Positions 32,934 to 38,130 of a stretch of DNA of 38,130 nucleotides are shown piece after piece. Source of the stretch: a virus; the IMG/VR virus record IMGVR_UViG_3300030060_002320, positions 1 through 38,130 of that record. One strand, given 5' to 3'. Under the pieces are notes generated by a model. That model was not told where the DNA came from. It saw nothing but the letters and a program-made list of their open reading frames with translations, and ran no database searches. The position numbers and the translations under genes were made by a program. Within the stretch, counting starts at the first letter, position 1; every line of letters begins with the position of its first letter.

Positions 32934-33172
32934 TTGTTCTCCTTACTGTCGAAGCTTCGCAGTGTCTTTCTAAGAGTGAAGCTCTCGAACTTATTAGCTC
33001 TCTTCAAGAGCCGATCTCTGCACAGCTTTCGTTTGTACTTGATGTCCTCTACATGGTTTTCCCAGAAGTGAGAACCCGGATGCATCTTCGCTTTATTCTC
33101 AGCACGGTAAAGCTGCTCGATGAATTGACCGTAGTTAATACAGTCACACACTAAATCGTCTATGTCTGACAT
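32930..33172 (-). CDS. Small protein coupled to integrase
   Basis: 80 residues, basic, with two Cys near the N-terminus (LVCDCINYGQFIEQLYRAEN) and a Lys/Arg-rich second half (KYKRKLCRDRLLKRANKF). It is the first gene after a strong terminator and shares its stop with the integrase start, so the two are co-translated. That place would suit an excisionase or recombination directionality factor, but I see no winged-helix signature and the role is a guess. AAAGGA is 7 nt from the ATG. Confidence 0.6.
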   Translation of the reverse strand: MSDIDDLVCDCINYGQFIEQLYRAENKAKMHPGSHFWENHVEDIKYKRKLCRDRLLKRANKFESFTLRKTLRSFDSKENK

Positions 33173-33187
33173 GAAAACATCCTTTGT

Positions 33188-33242
33188 AAAAAGGACCGCC
33201 GCCTAGCGTAAAGCACCCCATTGGCTCCACTAGGCGGGGTCC
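33188..33242 (-). terminator. Intrinsic terminator between early block and integrase/RNAP
   Basis: On the coding strand GGACC plus CCGCCTAG pairs with CTAGGCGG and GGTCC (13 bp, one bulged C), closing a 23-nt loop, and is followed by TTTTT (33192-33188). It lies 6 bases after the DUF932-type gene and before the integrase/RNA polymerase genes. Early transcripts from the promoter near 37.15 kb would have to pass it to reach the RNA polymerase gene. Confidence 0.85.
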
Positions 33243-33248
33243 ATACAA

Positions 33249-34124
33249 TCAGAAATCAGCGGCGGAGTTAGTGACTAGATCCGGGGACTCCCCGGATAAC
33301 TCAGGACCAAAGCGTTCATTAAGAATAGTGTCTAACTTATGGAACCGCAGTGACTGAGTCAATACGTTACGTCCACGGTCATGACTCGTGAATGCGTTGT
33401 TCAATGACCACACACTGCGATCCTTAAACACTGCGTGTTCGGGAGTCTCCCAGTGTTCGAGTACTTTCATAGTACCGGCAGCTCCGATGATGTCTTTCTT
33501 TGCTGCCTGCATGATGATGTACCGAGCGTCGTCGTCAGTGCATTCGATACGCTGCATGCGTTCAATGCGATCAGCTCGATCATCTAACTGGGTGAACAGT
33601 TGCCCGATACTGTGGTCTACTAAATCATAGATGTGTTGGAACAGGCCGTCACGGTGACGATCTATGCCGGACGTATGCTTACGCCTGAATCCGGAAGACG
33701 CATAAAGAAACTGCCCGTTTGCACACTCTACTATACGCTCACCGCCACCAAGAGTAGCCGCTAACGACATATCGTAAGAGTTCATTGCACCTGCTTCCCA
33801 CCACAGTCCTTTAACAAAGGGAAGCCGAGCGTGAGCGATGCCATAGAGGCTGAGGAATCGACCCCACTCAGGAAGATCCCTGATTAAATCAGCGTTCTTC
33901 TTACGAGAGTTAGCTCGGTAATGCGTAGGCTCTGAAATCTCAAAGCCGTGGCGTTCAAACGCCTGCTCTACCATCTGAGTGAACGCAGCGTGAGGCAGTG
34001 GTCTCCATGTGTCAGGCCCGAGAGCAGGCACTGGAATCTTTTCAATTGTCTTAATATCGACACGCTCACCCCAGCCTTTAGTCGAGTGCGGGGTCGGAAC
34101 GCGAGGTTTTTGTAATGAAACCAT
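33249..34124 (-). CDS. DUF932-type phage protein
   Basis: 291 residues. SLYGIAHARLPFVKGLWWEA and a C-terminal SVWSLNNAFTSHDRGRNVLT fit the DUF932 (phage/plasmid-related) family, whose members end in a W-x-x-N-A-x-T motif and are common in early regions of phages and on plasmids; their biochemical role is not settled. It is expressed with the early genes. ATG 34124 has GGAGA upstream. Palindromic repeat copy 5 codes S-G-E-S-P-D nine residues from the end, and the transcription terminator follows directly. Confidence 0.7.
   Translation of the reverse strand: MVSLQKPRVPTPHSTKGWGERVDIKTIEKIPVPALGPDTWRPLPHAAFTQMVEQAFERHGFEISEPTHYRANSRKKNADLIRDLPEWGRFLSLYGIAHARLPFVKGLWWEAGAMNSYDMSLAATLGGGERIVECANGQFLYASSGFRRKHTSGIDRHRDGLFQHIYDLVDHSIGQLFTQLDDRADRIERMQRIECTDDDARYIIMQAAKKDIIGAAGTMKVLEHWETPEHAVFKDRSVWSLNNAFTSHDRGRNVLTQSLRFHKLDTILNERFGPELSGESPDLVTNSAADF
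33281..33295. repeat. Palindromic repeat copy 5 (3' end of DUF932-type gene)
   Basis: CCGGGGACTCCCCGG on the plus strand, with AT/AT flanks making ATCCGGGGACTCCCCGGAT. It is read as S-G-E-S-P-D near the C-terminus of the DUF932-type protein, about 40 bp upstream (in the transcription sense) of the intrinsic terminator. Confidence 0.95.
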
Positions 34125-34202
34125 TATGAGTCTCCATAAATTAGGGTTAGAAAAGTATGCGTGATTGCCCTACGAGGTATGCGCATCCCACCTCTGGAGA
34201 AA

Positions 34203-34517
34203 TTACTCAGAGATTAGGAAGTCAGAGTGAAACATGATGATGACATGTACAACGTCACCCTTGATTTTACGCTGGACAACTTTAAGGTTGTTGCCAAACC
34301 TCTTGGATACGGATTTCGCACCGCTCTTAAAACCGGCGACCCTGCTACGCCCAGAGAGTTCGGTGACGCTAGAGTGACCCGGCCCCATCTTGACGAGACC
34401 CATTGCGGCCTCCTTACCCTTAGCGTATGGCCCTTGTGTATGTGACGGATGGCCTAGAATATGCTGGGGAATCCCCTTGTGAATTACTGTTTTAGGTGTT
34501 GTATATTTGTCAGTCAT
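34203..34517 (-). CDS. Hypothetical basic early protein
   Basis: 104 residues from ATG 34517, rich in Gly, Lys, Ser and His (HKGIPQHILGHPSHTQGPYA, GFKSGAKSVSKRFGNN), with a hydrophobic strand near the end (GDVVHVIIMFHSDFLI). I do not recognise the family. The ATG overlaps the upstream stop and has GGAG 6 nt before it. Early location and basic charge would fit a host-takeover or DNA-binding protein, but nothing proves it. Confidence 0.6.
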   Translation of the reverse strand: MTDKYTTPKTVIHKGIPQHILGHPSHTQGPYAKGKEAAMGLVKMGPGHSSVTELSGRSRVAGFKSGAKSVSKRFGNNLKVVQRKIKGDVVHVIIMFHSDFLISE

Positions 34518-34731
34518 TTGAGTCTCCAAAGAGATCGTCTAAAGTTTTTAGATCTTTGATCTCAGGTAATTTAATGATGAGCTTGAGGTACGTCAACTCG
34601 TCTTCACTGAGCATCAGCTCAGCATCCTCACGCTCCAGTGTGCGTTTAGCAAATTTCTTTGCACGATTGAGATTGTTAGCTTCGATATGTGCATCGACGA
34701 TGTCTAACAAATTAGTCCATTGTATTCGCAA
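34510..34731 (-). CDS. Small helical early protein
   Basis: 73 residues from TTG 34731: QWTNLLDIVDAHIEANNLNR, then KKFAKRTLEREDAELMLSED and a tail LPEIKDLKTLDDLFGDSND. It is entirely helical and acidic at the end. The open frame extends to 34977, but that part shadows the GP88-like gene. TTG with AAAGGA about 11 nt upstream and a 20-nt overlap with the preceding stop fit the genome style. The start is tentative and the function unknown. Confidence 0.5.
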   Translation of the reverse strand: MRIQWTNLLDIVDAHIEANNLNRAKKFAKRTLEREDAELMLSEDELTYLKLIIKLPEIKDLKTLDDLFGDSND

Positions 34732-35488
34732 TATGCATCGATTCCTTTCTGTTTGTATCCGGGGAGTCCCCGGAAATGGTGAGTGGTGTAAACAATTCTT
34801 GTGAGTCAGCAAAGAAGGGGCCAGCATTCTTGACAGAACCCTTGGTACGCAAGCCTGCAATAACACCGGGAGCCTCAAGCCATCGACAGTCGTCCTCGTC
34901 CGCATCGACAACAGGGAACCCACGCCACTCGGTAGGCAGTGGATTGTCCCAGCAATCCTTGAAGACGACGGCGACATTGCGAGTAGTCGTTAGCCACTCG
35001 ACGCACTGCTCCCAGTTGTACCCTGTATATGACAAGGTCAGATGGTAGTTCTTGGGAAGATCCCAGCGACGATGCATCTTGGTGTAGTCGTAGAACTGGA
35101 TGTCTGAAAACTCCCTGAATATCTCAGGATGCTTCTTCTCCCAGACAATGTCTGAGTATGTATTGAGACGGACAACAGGCTTCTTGCCTAGACGATCACA
35201 GTACTTGCGATGGTTGTTAAGCTCACGGAATAACAGAGCCATGAACGTCTCGTTGTCCTCGAAGAATAACTTAGTCTTACGGATCTTTGCCTGCTTCGCT
35301 GGATTGAAACGATTGTGTCCAGACTTGACACCGATGCAGGCTTTGGTGCAGTCAGGGGTACGCATTGGACACGTCTCGTATCCGCTGAGATTTGCGGGAG
35401 CTAAGGACAGGCCGCGTAAAACGTATGGCTCGCCCCGTGATGATTGCTTAGATAACTTATTGTTAGTACCAAGTAATTTCTCAGGCAT
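34712..35488 (-). CDS. Cysteine-motif phage protein (GP88/DUF7227-like)
   Basis: 258 residues from ATG 35488. The first third has RGLSLAPANLSGYETCPMRT then PDCTKACIGVKSGHNRF with three closely spaced Cys, and the middle has VVRLNTYSDIVWEK and IQFYDYTKMHRRW, followed by NYHLTLSYTGYN and FPVVDADEDDCRW. This matches a widespread phage family (gene 88-like) of unknown biochemical role, whose Cys cluster may bind metal or an Fe-S centre. Repeat copy 7 lies in the leader and copy 6 near the 3' end (S-G-D-S-P-D). Confidence 0.7.
   Translation of the reverse strand: MPEKLLGTNNKLSKQSSRGEPYVLRGLSLAPANLSGYETCPMRTPDCTKACIGVKSGHNRFNPAKQAKIRKTKLFFEDNETFMALLFRELNNHRKYCDRLGKKPVVRLNTYSDIVWEKKHPEIFREFSDIQFYDYTKMHRRWDLPKNYHLTLSYTGYNWEQCVEWLTTTRNVAVVFKDCWDNPLPTEWRGFPVVDADEDDCRWLEAPGVIAGLRTKGSVKNAGPFFADSQELFTPLTISGDSPDTNRKESMHIANTMD
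34759..34773. repeat. Palindromic repeat copy 6 (3' end of GP88-like gene)
   Basis: CCGGGGAGTCCCCGG on the plus strand, read as S-G-D-S-P-D about 20 residues before the end of the GP88-like protein. It also lies 27 nt upstream of the TTG start proposed for the next gene, so here too it precedes a start codon. Confidence 0.95.
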
Positions 35489-35512
35489 GATGTTCTCCAA
35501 TGTAGGTAGGAA

Positions 35513-35527
35513 CCGGGGAGTCCCCGG
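35513..35527. repeat. Palindromic repeat copy 7 (leader of GP88-like gene)
   Basis: CCGGGGAGTCCCCGG on the plus strand, in the non-coding gap 35489-35612, 24 nt upstream of the ATG and just upstream of the TTGGAGAA ribosome site. Confidence 0.95.
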
Positions 35528-35612
35528 ATTGAAGGGAAGAGGTAGGTCTCTTGGCCCATGTATATTAGAGCAGATATGCTCACGGTTTACAAGTTTTTGG
35601 GGCTGTTATAAA

Positions 35613-35747
35613 CTACTTTTTCCGTTTCTTAAAAGACCATTTAGGATTGCGTTTAGATTTAGAACGGTTTTTACCGCCATGCTTATTTAAAGACACTGCT
35701 TTAAACTCATCACGAGTCATCTTTGACATCTTATGTATTGAAGCCAC
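35613..35747 (-). CDS. Small Lys/Arg-rich protein (44 aa)
   Basis: GTG at 35747 with AGGAG 6 nt upstream; the ribosome site begins in the stop codon of the preceding gene. The product reads ASIHKMSKMTRDEFKAVSLN, then NKHGGKNRSKSKRNPKW and a KKRKK end. It is strongly basic and probably binds nucleic acid or acidic host proteins. An internal ATG would give 38 residues. Coupling and the ribosome site make this a likely real gene despite its size. Confidence 0.6.
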   Translation of the reverse strand: MASIHKMSKMTRDEFKAVSLNKHGGKNRSKSKRNPKWSFKKRKK

Positions 35748-35756
35748 TGGATACTC

Positions 35757-36122
35757 CTATTTAGGGGCTGAGAAGTGAATGATTTCCTTGACCGCCCGCA
35801 CGATCTTGTTGATGAACGTGAGACTCTCCTCTGCATACTCCATCGTGAGCTGTAGAGTCTCCAGTTTGCGAGATAACTCATTGATACGATCCTTGAGAGG
35901 GTCTGTAGCCTTCTCGATCTCAAGTTCAATGGTCTTGTTTATAGTTGTTTCGAGTTCAAAACATTTGTTGTCAACGTAACCTAGGTCTTGTATGCCACAA
36001 GAAACAACATCCTCCACTTCTTCTTTGATCTTGTCCTCCATGTCGCTTTCAAAGGTCTCAAGAGCTTCACGGATAATAGGTTCAATTTCACATTGATCGA
36101 TGTCTACTGTAATTAAAGGCAT
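35757..36122 (-). CDS. Acidic coiled-coil early protein
   Basis: 121 residues, Glu/Asp/Lys-rich, predicted as nearly continuous helix with heptad-like leucine and isoleucine spacing (EIEKATDPLKDRINELSRKL, ETLQLTMEYAEESLTFINKI). There is no family I can name. Repeat copy 8 lies 17 nt upstream of the ATG, next to TGGAGAA. Acidic helical early proteins often act as inhibitors of host factors or DNA mimics, which is speculation here. Confidence 0.65.
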   Translation of the reverse strand: MPLITVDIDQCEIEPIIREALETFESDMEDKIKEEVEDVVSCGIQDLGYVDNKCFELETTINKTIELEIEKATDPLKDRINELSRKLETLQLTMEYAEESLTFINKIVRAVKEIIHFSAPK

Positions 36123-36139
36123 TTGAGTTCTCCATGAAT

Positions 36140-36154
36140 CCGGGGAGTCCCCGG
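36140..36154. repeat. Palindromic repeat copy 8 (leader of coiled-coil gene)
   Basis: CCGGGGAGTCCCCGG on the plus strand with AT flanks (ATCCGGGGAGTCCCCGGAT). It is 17 nt upstream of the ATG at 36122 and one base after the stop of the upstream gene. Confidence 0.95.
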
Positions 36155-36155
36155 A

Positions 36156-36410
36156 TCAGTTAAGGTTTTCTGGATAAAATTTAAGTGTTGATTGGCCCTC
36201 AATGTGATCACGGCGATCACGTAAGAATTGAACGGGCTTCTCTGGAAGTACGTCGTCAAGCTTTCGGACATCGGCAGCGAGCCGAGCAATAGCCACGTCA
36301 AGCTTATGGTCACCTGTGGATTCGACTACCTCCGCAGTGACTACGGTATCGATTGCACCTGCAATGATGCGACAGGCTAGGTCTGGATCTAACGAACTAT
36401 CATGGGACAT
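36156..36410 (-). CDS. Small early protein of unknown function
   Basis: 84 residues with an Ala/Val/Asp-rich helical first half (LACRIIAGAIDTVVTAEVVE, KLDVAIARLAADVRKLDDVL) and a charged end. I do not recognise it. GGAGAA lies before the ATG at 36410. It is one of the few early genes without a palindromic repeat in its leader; only 15 bases separate it from the upstream gene. Confidence 0.6.
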   Translation of the reverse strand: MSHDSSLDPDLACRIIAGAIDTVVTAEVVESTGDHKLDVAIARLAADVRKLDDVLPEKPVQFLRDRRDHIEGQSTLKFYPENLN

Positions 36411-36425
36411 TTGGGTTCTCCTTGT

Positions 36426-36818
36426 TTAGTGGATTGATGTGCAGAACGATCCGGGTTCTGGTGAATCGAATTCGGTTACTAAAAACCAGCAGTCTGGAAA
36501 CCAATCGGCTCCACGCTCAGGGTAGTAATCTTCCCCGCACTCCTCGTAATATGCACCGATCAACTGCTTGTATTTTCGGAAACTTTTCCTACACGTCTTC
36601 TCCCAGTACCATAGTTGTTTATGCAAGAAATCAATATGATCGGTGAGTGAAACGCGAACGTCGCACTTCGGGGAAAGCTGCACCTTATTCGCTTCCCGGT
36701 CGAGTGCGTAAAACTTTGTGATGAGACTGTCCGCATTCTCGTATTCGCCAATTCCATGTGCGAGAAGATCCGCAAGAGTGTCGAGTTCGACTCCAATGCT
36801 GGTTGATTCGTTGTTCAT
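36426..36818 (-). CDS. Early protein of unknown function (130 aa)
   Basis: 130 residues, acidic, with many aromatic residues (LHKQLWYWEKTCRKSFRKYK, IGAYYEECGEDYYPERGADW, FPDCWFLVTEF) and five Cys. No family recognised. Repeat copy 9 lies 24 nt upstream of the ATG, with AGGAGA between them. As a soluble early protein it is a candidate host-interaction factor by position only. Confidence 0.65.
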   Translation of the reverse strand: MNNESTSIGVELDTLADLLAHGIGEYENADSLITKFYALDREANKVQLSPKCDVRVSLTDHIDFLHKQLWYWEKTCRKSFRKYKQLIGAYYEECGEDYYPERGADWFPDCWFLVTEFDSPEPGSFCTSIH

Positions 36819-36842
36819 GTGTGTTCTCCTAATTTAGGTAAT

Positions 36843-36857
36843 CCGGGGACTCCCCGG
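36843..36857. repeat. Palindromic repeat copy 9 (leader of 130-aa gene)
   Basis: CCGGGGACTCCCCGG on the plus strand with AT flanks, directly after the stop of the 68-residue gene and 24 nt before the next ATG. Confidence 0.95.
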
Positions 36858-36858
36858 A

Positions 36859-37065
36859 TCAGTTCTTAACTTTGATGATGTGGCCGTTTTTAATAACAAC
36901 ACGTACATACCATTTGTGAGCCTCTGGAAAGTGTGGGCCTTCACAAGTATCCGTCCCGTCTCTAAGGTCAGGCCCGAAGGGGCCGGGTTGAAACGCTGGT
37001 ACTGGGCCGAGTGCTACGGCCTCCTTAAGAGCTTTCTTGGTGCGGTAGTTGTAAGTCGCGTACAT
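36859..37065 (-). CDS. First early gene after host promoter (68 aa)
   Basis: 68 residues from ATG 37065: MYATYNYRTKKALKEAVALG, a Pro/Gly/Phe stretch (PAFQPGPFGPDLRDGTDTC) and a C-terminal WYVRVVIKNGHIIKVKN. It is the first gene downstream of the sigma70-type promoter and the leader hairpin, and so should be expressed immediately on infection, like T7 gene 0.3. No homology is recognised. GGAG lies 7 nt before the ATG; repeat copy 10 is 17 nt upstream. Confidence 0.65.
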   Translation of the reverse strand: MYATYNYRTKKALKEAVALGPVPAFQPGPFGPDLRDGTDTCEGPHFPEAHKWYVRVVIKNGHIIKVKN

Positions 37066-37082
37066 TGGTATCTCCAAATAAT

Positions 37083-37097
37083 CCGGGGACTCCCCGG
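37083..37097. repeat. Palindromic repeat copy 10 (leader of first early gene)
   Basis: CCGGGGACTCCCCGG on the plus strand with AT flanks. It lies about 45 nt downstream of the predicted -10 box and 17 nt before the first early ATG, so a protein bound here would act as a roadblock and the RNA would form a second leader hairpin. Confidence 0.95.
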
Positions 37098-37109
37098 ATA
37101 TGTGTAGGG

Positions 37110-37130
37110 AAAATCAGGGGCAATCCCTGA
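37110..37130 (-). terminator. Leader hairpin, attenuator-like
   Basis: On the coding strand TCAGGG-ATTGC-CCCTGA forms a 6-bp stem and 5-nt loop, followed by TTTT. It begins about 12 nt after the -10 box, inside the first part of the transcript. The stem and U run are short for a full terminator, so a pause or attenuator is more likely. Confidence 0.5.
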
Positions 37131-37141
37131 CTCATAAGTAA

Positions 37142-37169
37142 ATTTTACCATACTGATATTTCAAGTCAA
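37142..37169 (-). promoter_or_regulatory. Host sigma70-type early promoter
   Basis: On the minus strand: -35 TTGACT (37169-37164), a 16-nt spacer, and -10 TAAAAT (37147-37142), preceded by TGG, an extended -10 element. It has one mismatch in each hexamer. It faces the early genes and is the best sigma70 match I found in a non-coding region. In T7 the host polymerase reads early genes from such promoters before phage RNA polymerase is made. Confidence 0.75.
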
Positions 37170-37364
37170 ACTTATCTCGCTTCTGAAAAGAGTTCTTCGG
37201 GAGAATAGAACACTAAAATTTTCGGCTGGATAATACTCTATCACGCTACCCTAGAGAACCCGTCTACTATCACCTCAGTCGCCGGTGAGGCTTTCCGGAG
37301 GAAGGCAAGAAGGTACGCTCCGCTTCCTTCTATGACGCGGCCGGAGGCCGCTATCACGGCTGGC
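37170..37364 (-). other. Gene-free structured stretch upstream of early promoter
   Basis: About 195 bases with no credible ORF. Inverted repeats on the coding strand: GCGGCC-TCC-GGCCGC (37352-37338), AGAAGG/CCTTCT with a 12-nt loop (about 37331-37308), and CCTCA/TGAGG with an 8-nt loop (about 37291-37274). The heptamer GTGATAG occurs three times (plus-strand CTATCAC at 37238, 37267 and 37351), and TCACC-N9-GGTGA spans 37270-37288 on the plus strand. These could be operator sites, a small RNA or a replication origin. Confidence 0.4.
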
Positions 37365-37402
37365 AAAAAAAATCCTCGTACCATCCGAAGACAGTACGAG
37401 GA
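37365..37402 (-). terminator. Strong intrinsic terminator after zinc-ribbon ORF
   Basis: On the coding strand TCCTCGTAC and GTACGAGGA form a perfect 9-bp stem with a 12-nt loop (containing CTTCGG), followed by eight T residues (37372-37365). It ends transcription coming from the right-edge HTH gene and the zinc-ribbon ORF, and so separates that unit from the early promoter. Confidence 0.9.
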
Positions 37403-37423
37403 CATGACAAAAAGATCTAGGGG

Positions 37424-37537
37424 CTAGGGTTTACACTTGGGGCAATGAGTGCCGGGAAGGTCGTGGAGACCATAGCAGCGAGCGCACCGCGTGAAAGGGT
37501 AGGGTTTAAATAGGTTTTTAAAGAAGCGAAGAATCAT
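37424..37537 (-). CDS. Tiny zinc-ribbon protein (37 aa)
   Basis: ATG 37537 to TAG 37424. After a basic-aromatic start (MILRFFKNLFKPYPF) it has RCARCYGLHD and then THCPKCKP: two CxxC knuckles 10 residues apart, a classic minimal zinc ribbon. TTTGGAG precedes the ATG by 9 nt, and a strong terminator follows the stop. Zinc ribbons of this size bind nucleic acid or RNA polymerase. It shares a transcript with the HTH gene, so a regulatory role is plausible. Confidence 0.6.
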   Translation of the reverse strand: MILRFFKNLFKPYPFTRCARCYGLHDLPGTHCPKCKP

Positions 37538-37564
37538 AGGTATATGCTCCAAAGTAGGAAAGTA

Positions 37565-37582
37565 GGGGGACCGGAGTCCCCC
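37565..37582. repeat. GC-rich inverted repeat after HTH gene
   Basis: GGGGGAC/GTCCCCC, a perfect 7-bp stem with a 4-nt loop, 6 bases after the HTH gene stop. No T run follows, so it is not a clean terminator. It shares the string GGGGACTCC with the 15-bp palindrome family and may be a diverged relative. Confidence 0.6.
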
Positions 37583-37588
37583 CAAGAA

Positions 37589-38130
37589 TCACTTAAGCCG
37601 ACGCGCTTGGGTTGTAGCGATTGCTCGCATACGCTTTATGCACTCCTCCGCGATCTCGTCAGTGAGATCATCAACGTCAAACCGATTCGCAACCGTTTCA
37701 ATAGCTTCTACAAGCTTCTGATCGGACGACTTAGGACTACGCGCGGTATCGGTAGCGCCCTGACCTCGTACGGTTTTCGCCGCTTCTAACTCTTTCGTGC
37801 CTGAGGAAACTAACTCAGAGAATTCACGAAGTCTCGTATGAAACTCGGGTATCTGTTGATGACGGGGAGCCCTAGCCGATTTACCGGTGTCGGGATCTAC
37901 GATATCCCCACAAAGGGTTTTGGCAGCGTCAACGGATTCAGGAACGTGTAATCCTAGCTCGTCGGACGTATCCCGAACCATGCCCAGAAGGCGGTAATTC
38001 CTCAGGGTAGTATCATCAGACATGCCCCAATGATCCGCAAGCGTTTTCCATGTCCAACCGCGCTCTTTCAACGACGGCCCTTGATGAATGTAGGGGAAGA
38101 AGTCGTCCGCAAAAGCAGCGCCTAGCTTAT
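37589..38130 (-). CDS. HTH-type DNA-binding protein, cut by right window edge
   Basis: The frame is open to base 38130. A TTG at 38071 with AAGGG 6 nt upstream would give 160 residues, but the frame also codes KLGAAFADDFFPYIHQGPS before it. Residues KERGWTWKTLADHWGMSDDT then TLRNYRLLG look like a helix-turn-helix. The rest is polar helix (PEFHTRLREFSELVSSGTKE, DDLTDEIAEECIKRMRAIA). It is the only clear DNA-binding candidate at this end of a temperate phage, so it could be the lysogeny repressor or another regulator; this is inference. Confidence 0.55.
   Translation of the reverse strand, partial: KLGAAFADDFFPYIHQGPSLKERGWTWKTLADHWGMSDDTTLRNYRLLGMVRDTSDELGLHVPESVDAAKTLCGDIVDPDTGKSARAPRHQQIPEFHTRLREFSELVSSGTKELEAAKTVRGQGATDTARSPKSSDQKLVEAIETVANRFDVDDLTDEIAEECIKRMRAIATTQARRLK

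Noticed and set aside
35401-35583. 60-codon frame across the leader of the GP88-like gene
   Set aside because: It overlaps the GP88-like N-terminus, reads through the palindrome in the unused R-G-L-P-G frame, and lacks a ribosome site.
37083-37097. Treating the palindromes as phage RNA polymerase promoters
   Set aside because: T7-family promoters are asymmetric 20-23-bp sites with an AT-rich unwinding segment. These are symmetric, GC-only in the arms, occur with both centre orientations, and are absent from most late genes.
26474-37097. CRISPR array
   Set aside because: The repeats are dispersed by hundreds to thousands of bases with genes between them, so there is no repeat-spacer pattern.

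Overview
The window is most or all of the genome of a T7-like short-tailed phage (Autographivirales type) that also encodes a tyrosine integrase, so it is probably temperate. Every gene I can support lies on the minus strand, so the genome reads from right (38130) to left (1). Gene content and order follow T7: early small genes, single-subunit RNA polymerase, SSB, endonuclease, primase-helicase, DNA polymerase, exonuclease, portal, scaffold, capsid, gp11, gp12, gp13-gp16 homologues, tail fibre, holin-like gene, small terminase, large terminase. The integrase in front of the RNA polymerase and several small proteins resemble those of marine podoviruses of Alphaproteobacteria and cyanobacteria. 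The host cannot be fixed from the sequence.

Right end, 38.1 to 33.2 kb: a truncated HTH-type gene and a 37-residue zinc-ribbon ORF end at a strong intrinsic terminator. Then come a structured gene-free stretch, a good host sigma70-type promoter with a short leader hairpin, and a run of small early genes, a GP88-like cysteine-motif gene and a DUF932-type gene. A second strong terminator (33188-33242) closes this block. Next, 33.2 to 29.5 kb: a small gene translationally coupled to the integrase, a 64-base gap that is a candidate attP region, and the RNA polymerase.

Replication block, 29.4 to 22.4 kb: SSB, RusA-type resolvase (in place of T7 endonuclease I), primase-helicase, a secreted lysozyme-like protein, a small HTH protein, DNA polymerase, a free-standing LAGLIDADG homing endonuclease, exonuclease, a DUF1599-type protein and small genes. 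The genes overlap heavily: the lysozyme start with its signal peptide lies 257 nt inside the helicase gene.

Morphogenesis block, 22.4 kb to 1: portal, scaffold, a lysis cassette (two-TM holin candidate plus a nested inner-membrane/lipoprotein spanin-like pair), capsid, a T-phi-like terminator, tail tube and nozzle, internal virion proteins, fibre, second holin candidate, terminase subunits and an HNH protein near the left edge.

The most unusual signal is a family of ten near-identical 15-bp palindromes, CCGGGG(ACT/AGT)CCCCGG, confined to 19.4-37.1 kb. Five sit 17-33 nt upstream of start codons, including the capsid gene. Five lie inside genes, all in the same reading frame, coding [T/S]-G-[D/E]-S-P. 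They could be operators or stoperators of a lysogeny repressor, or mRNA hairpins.
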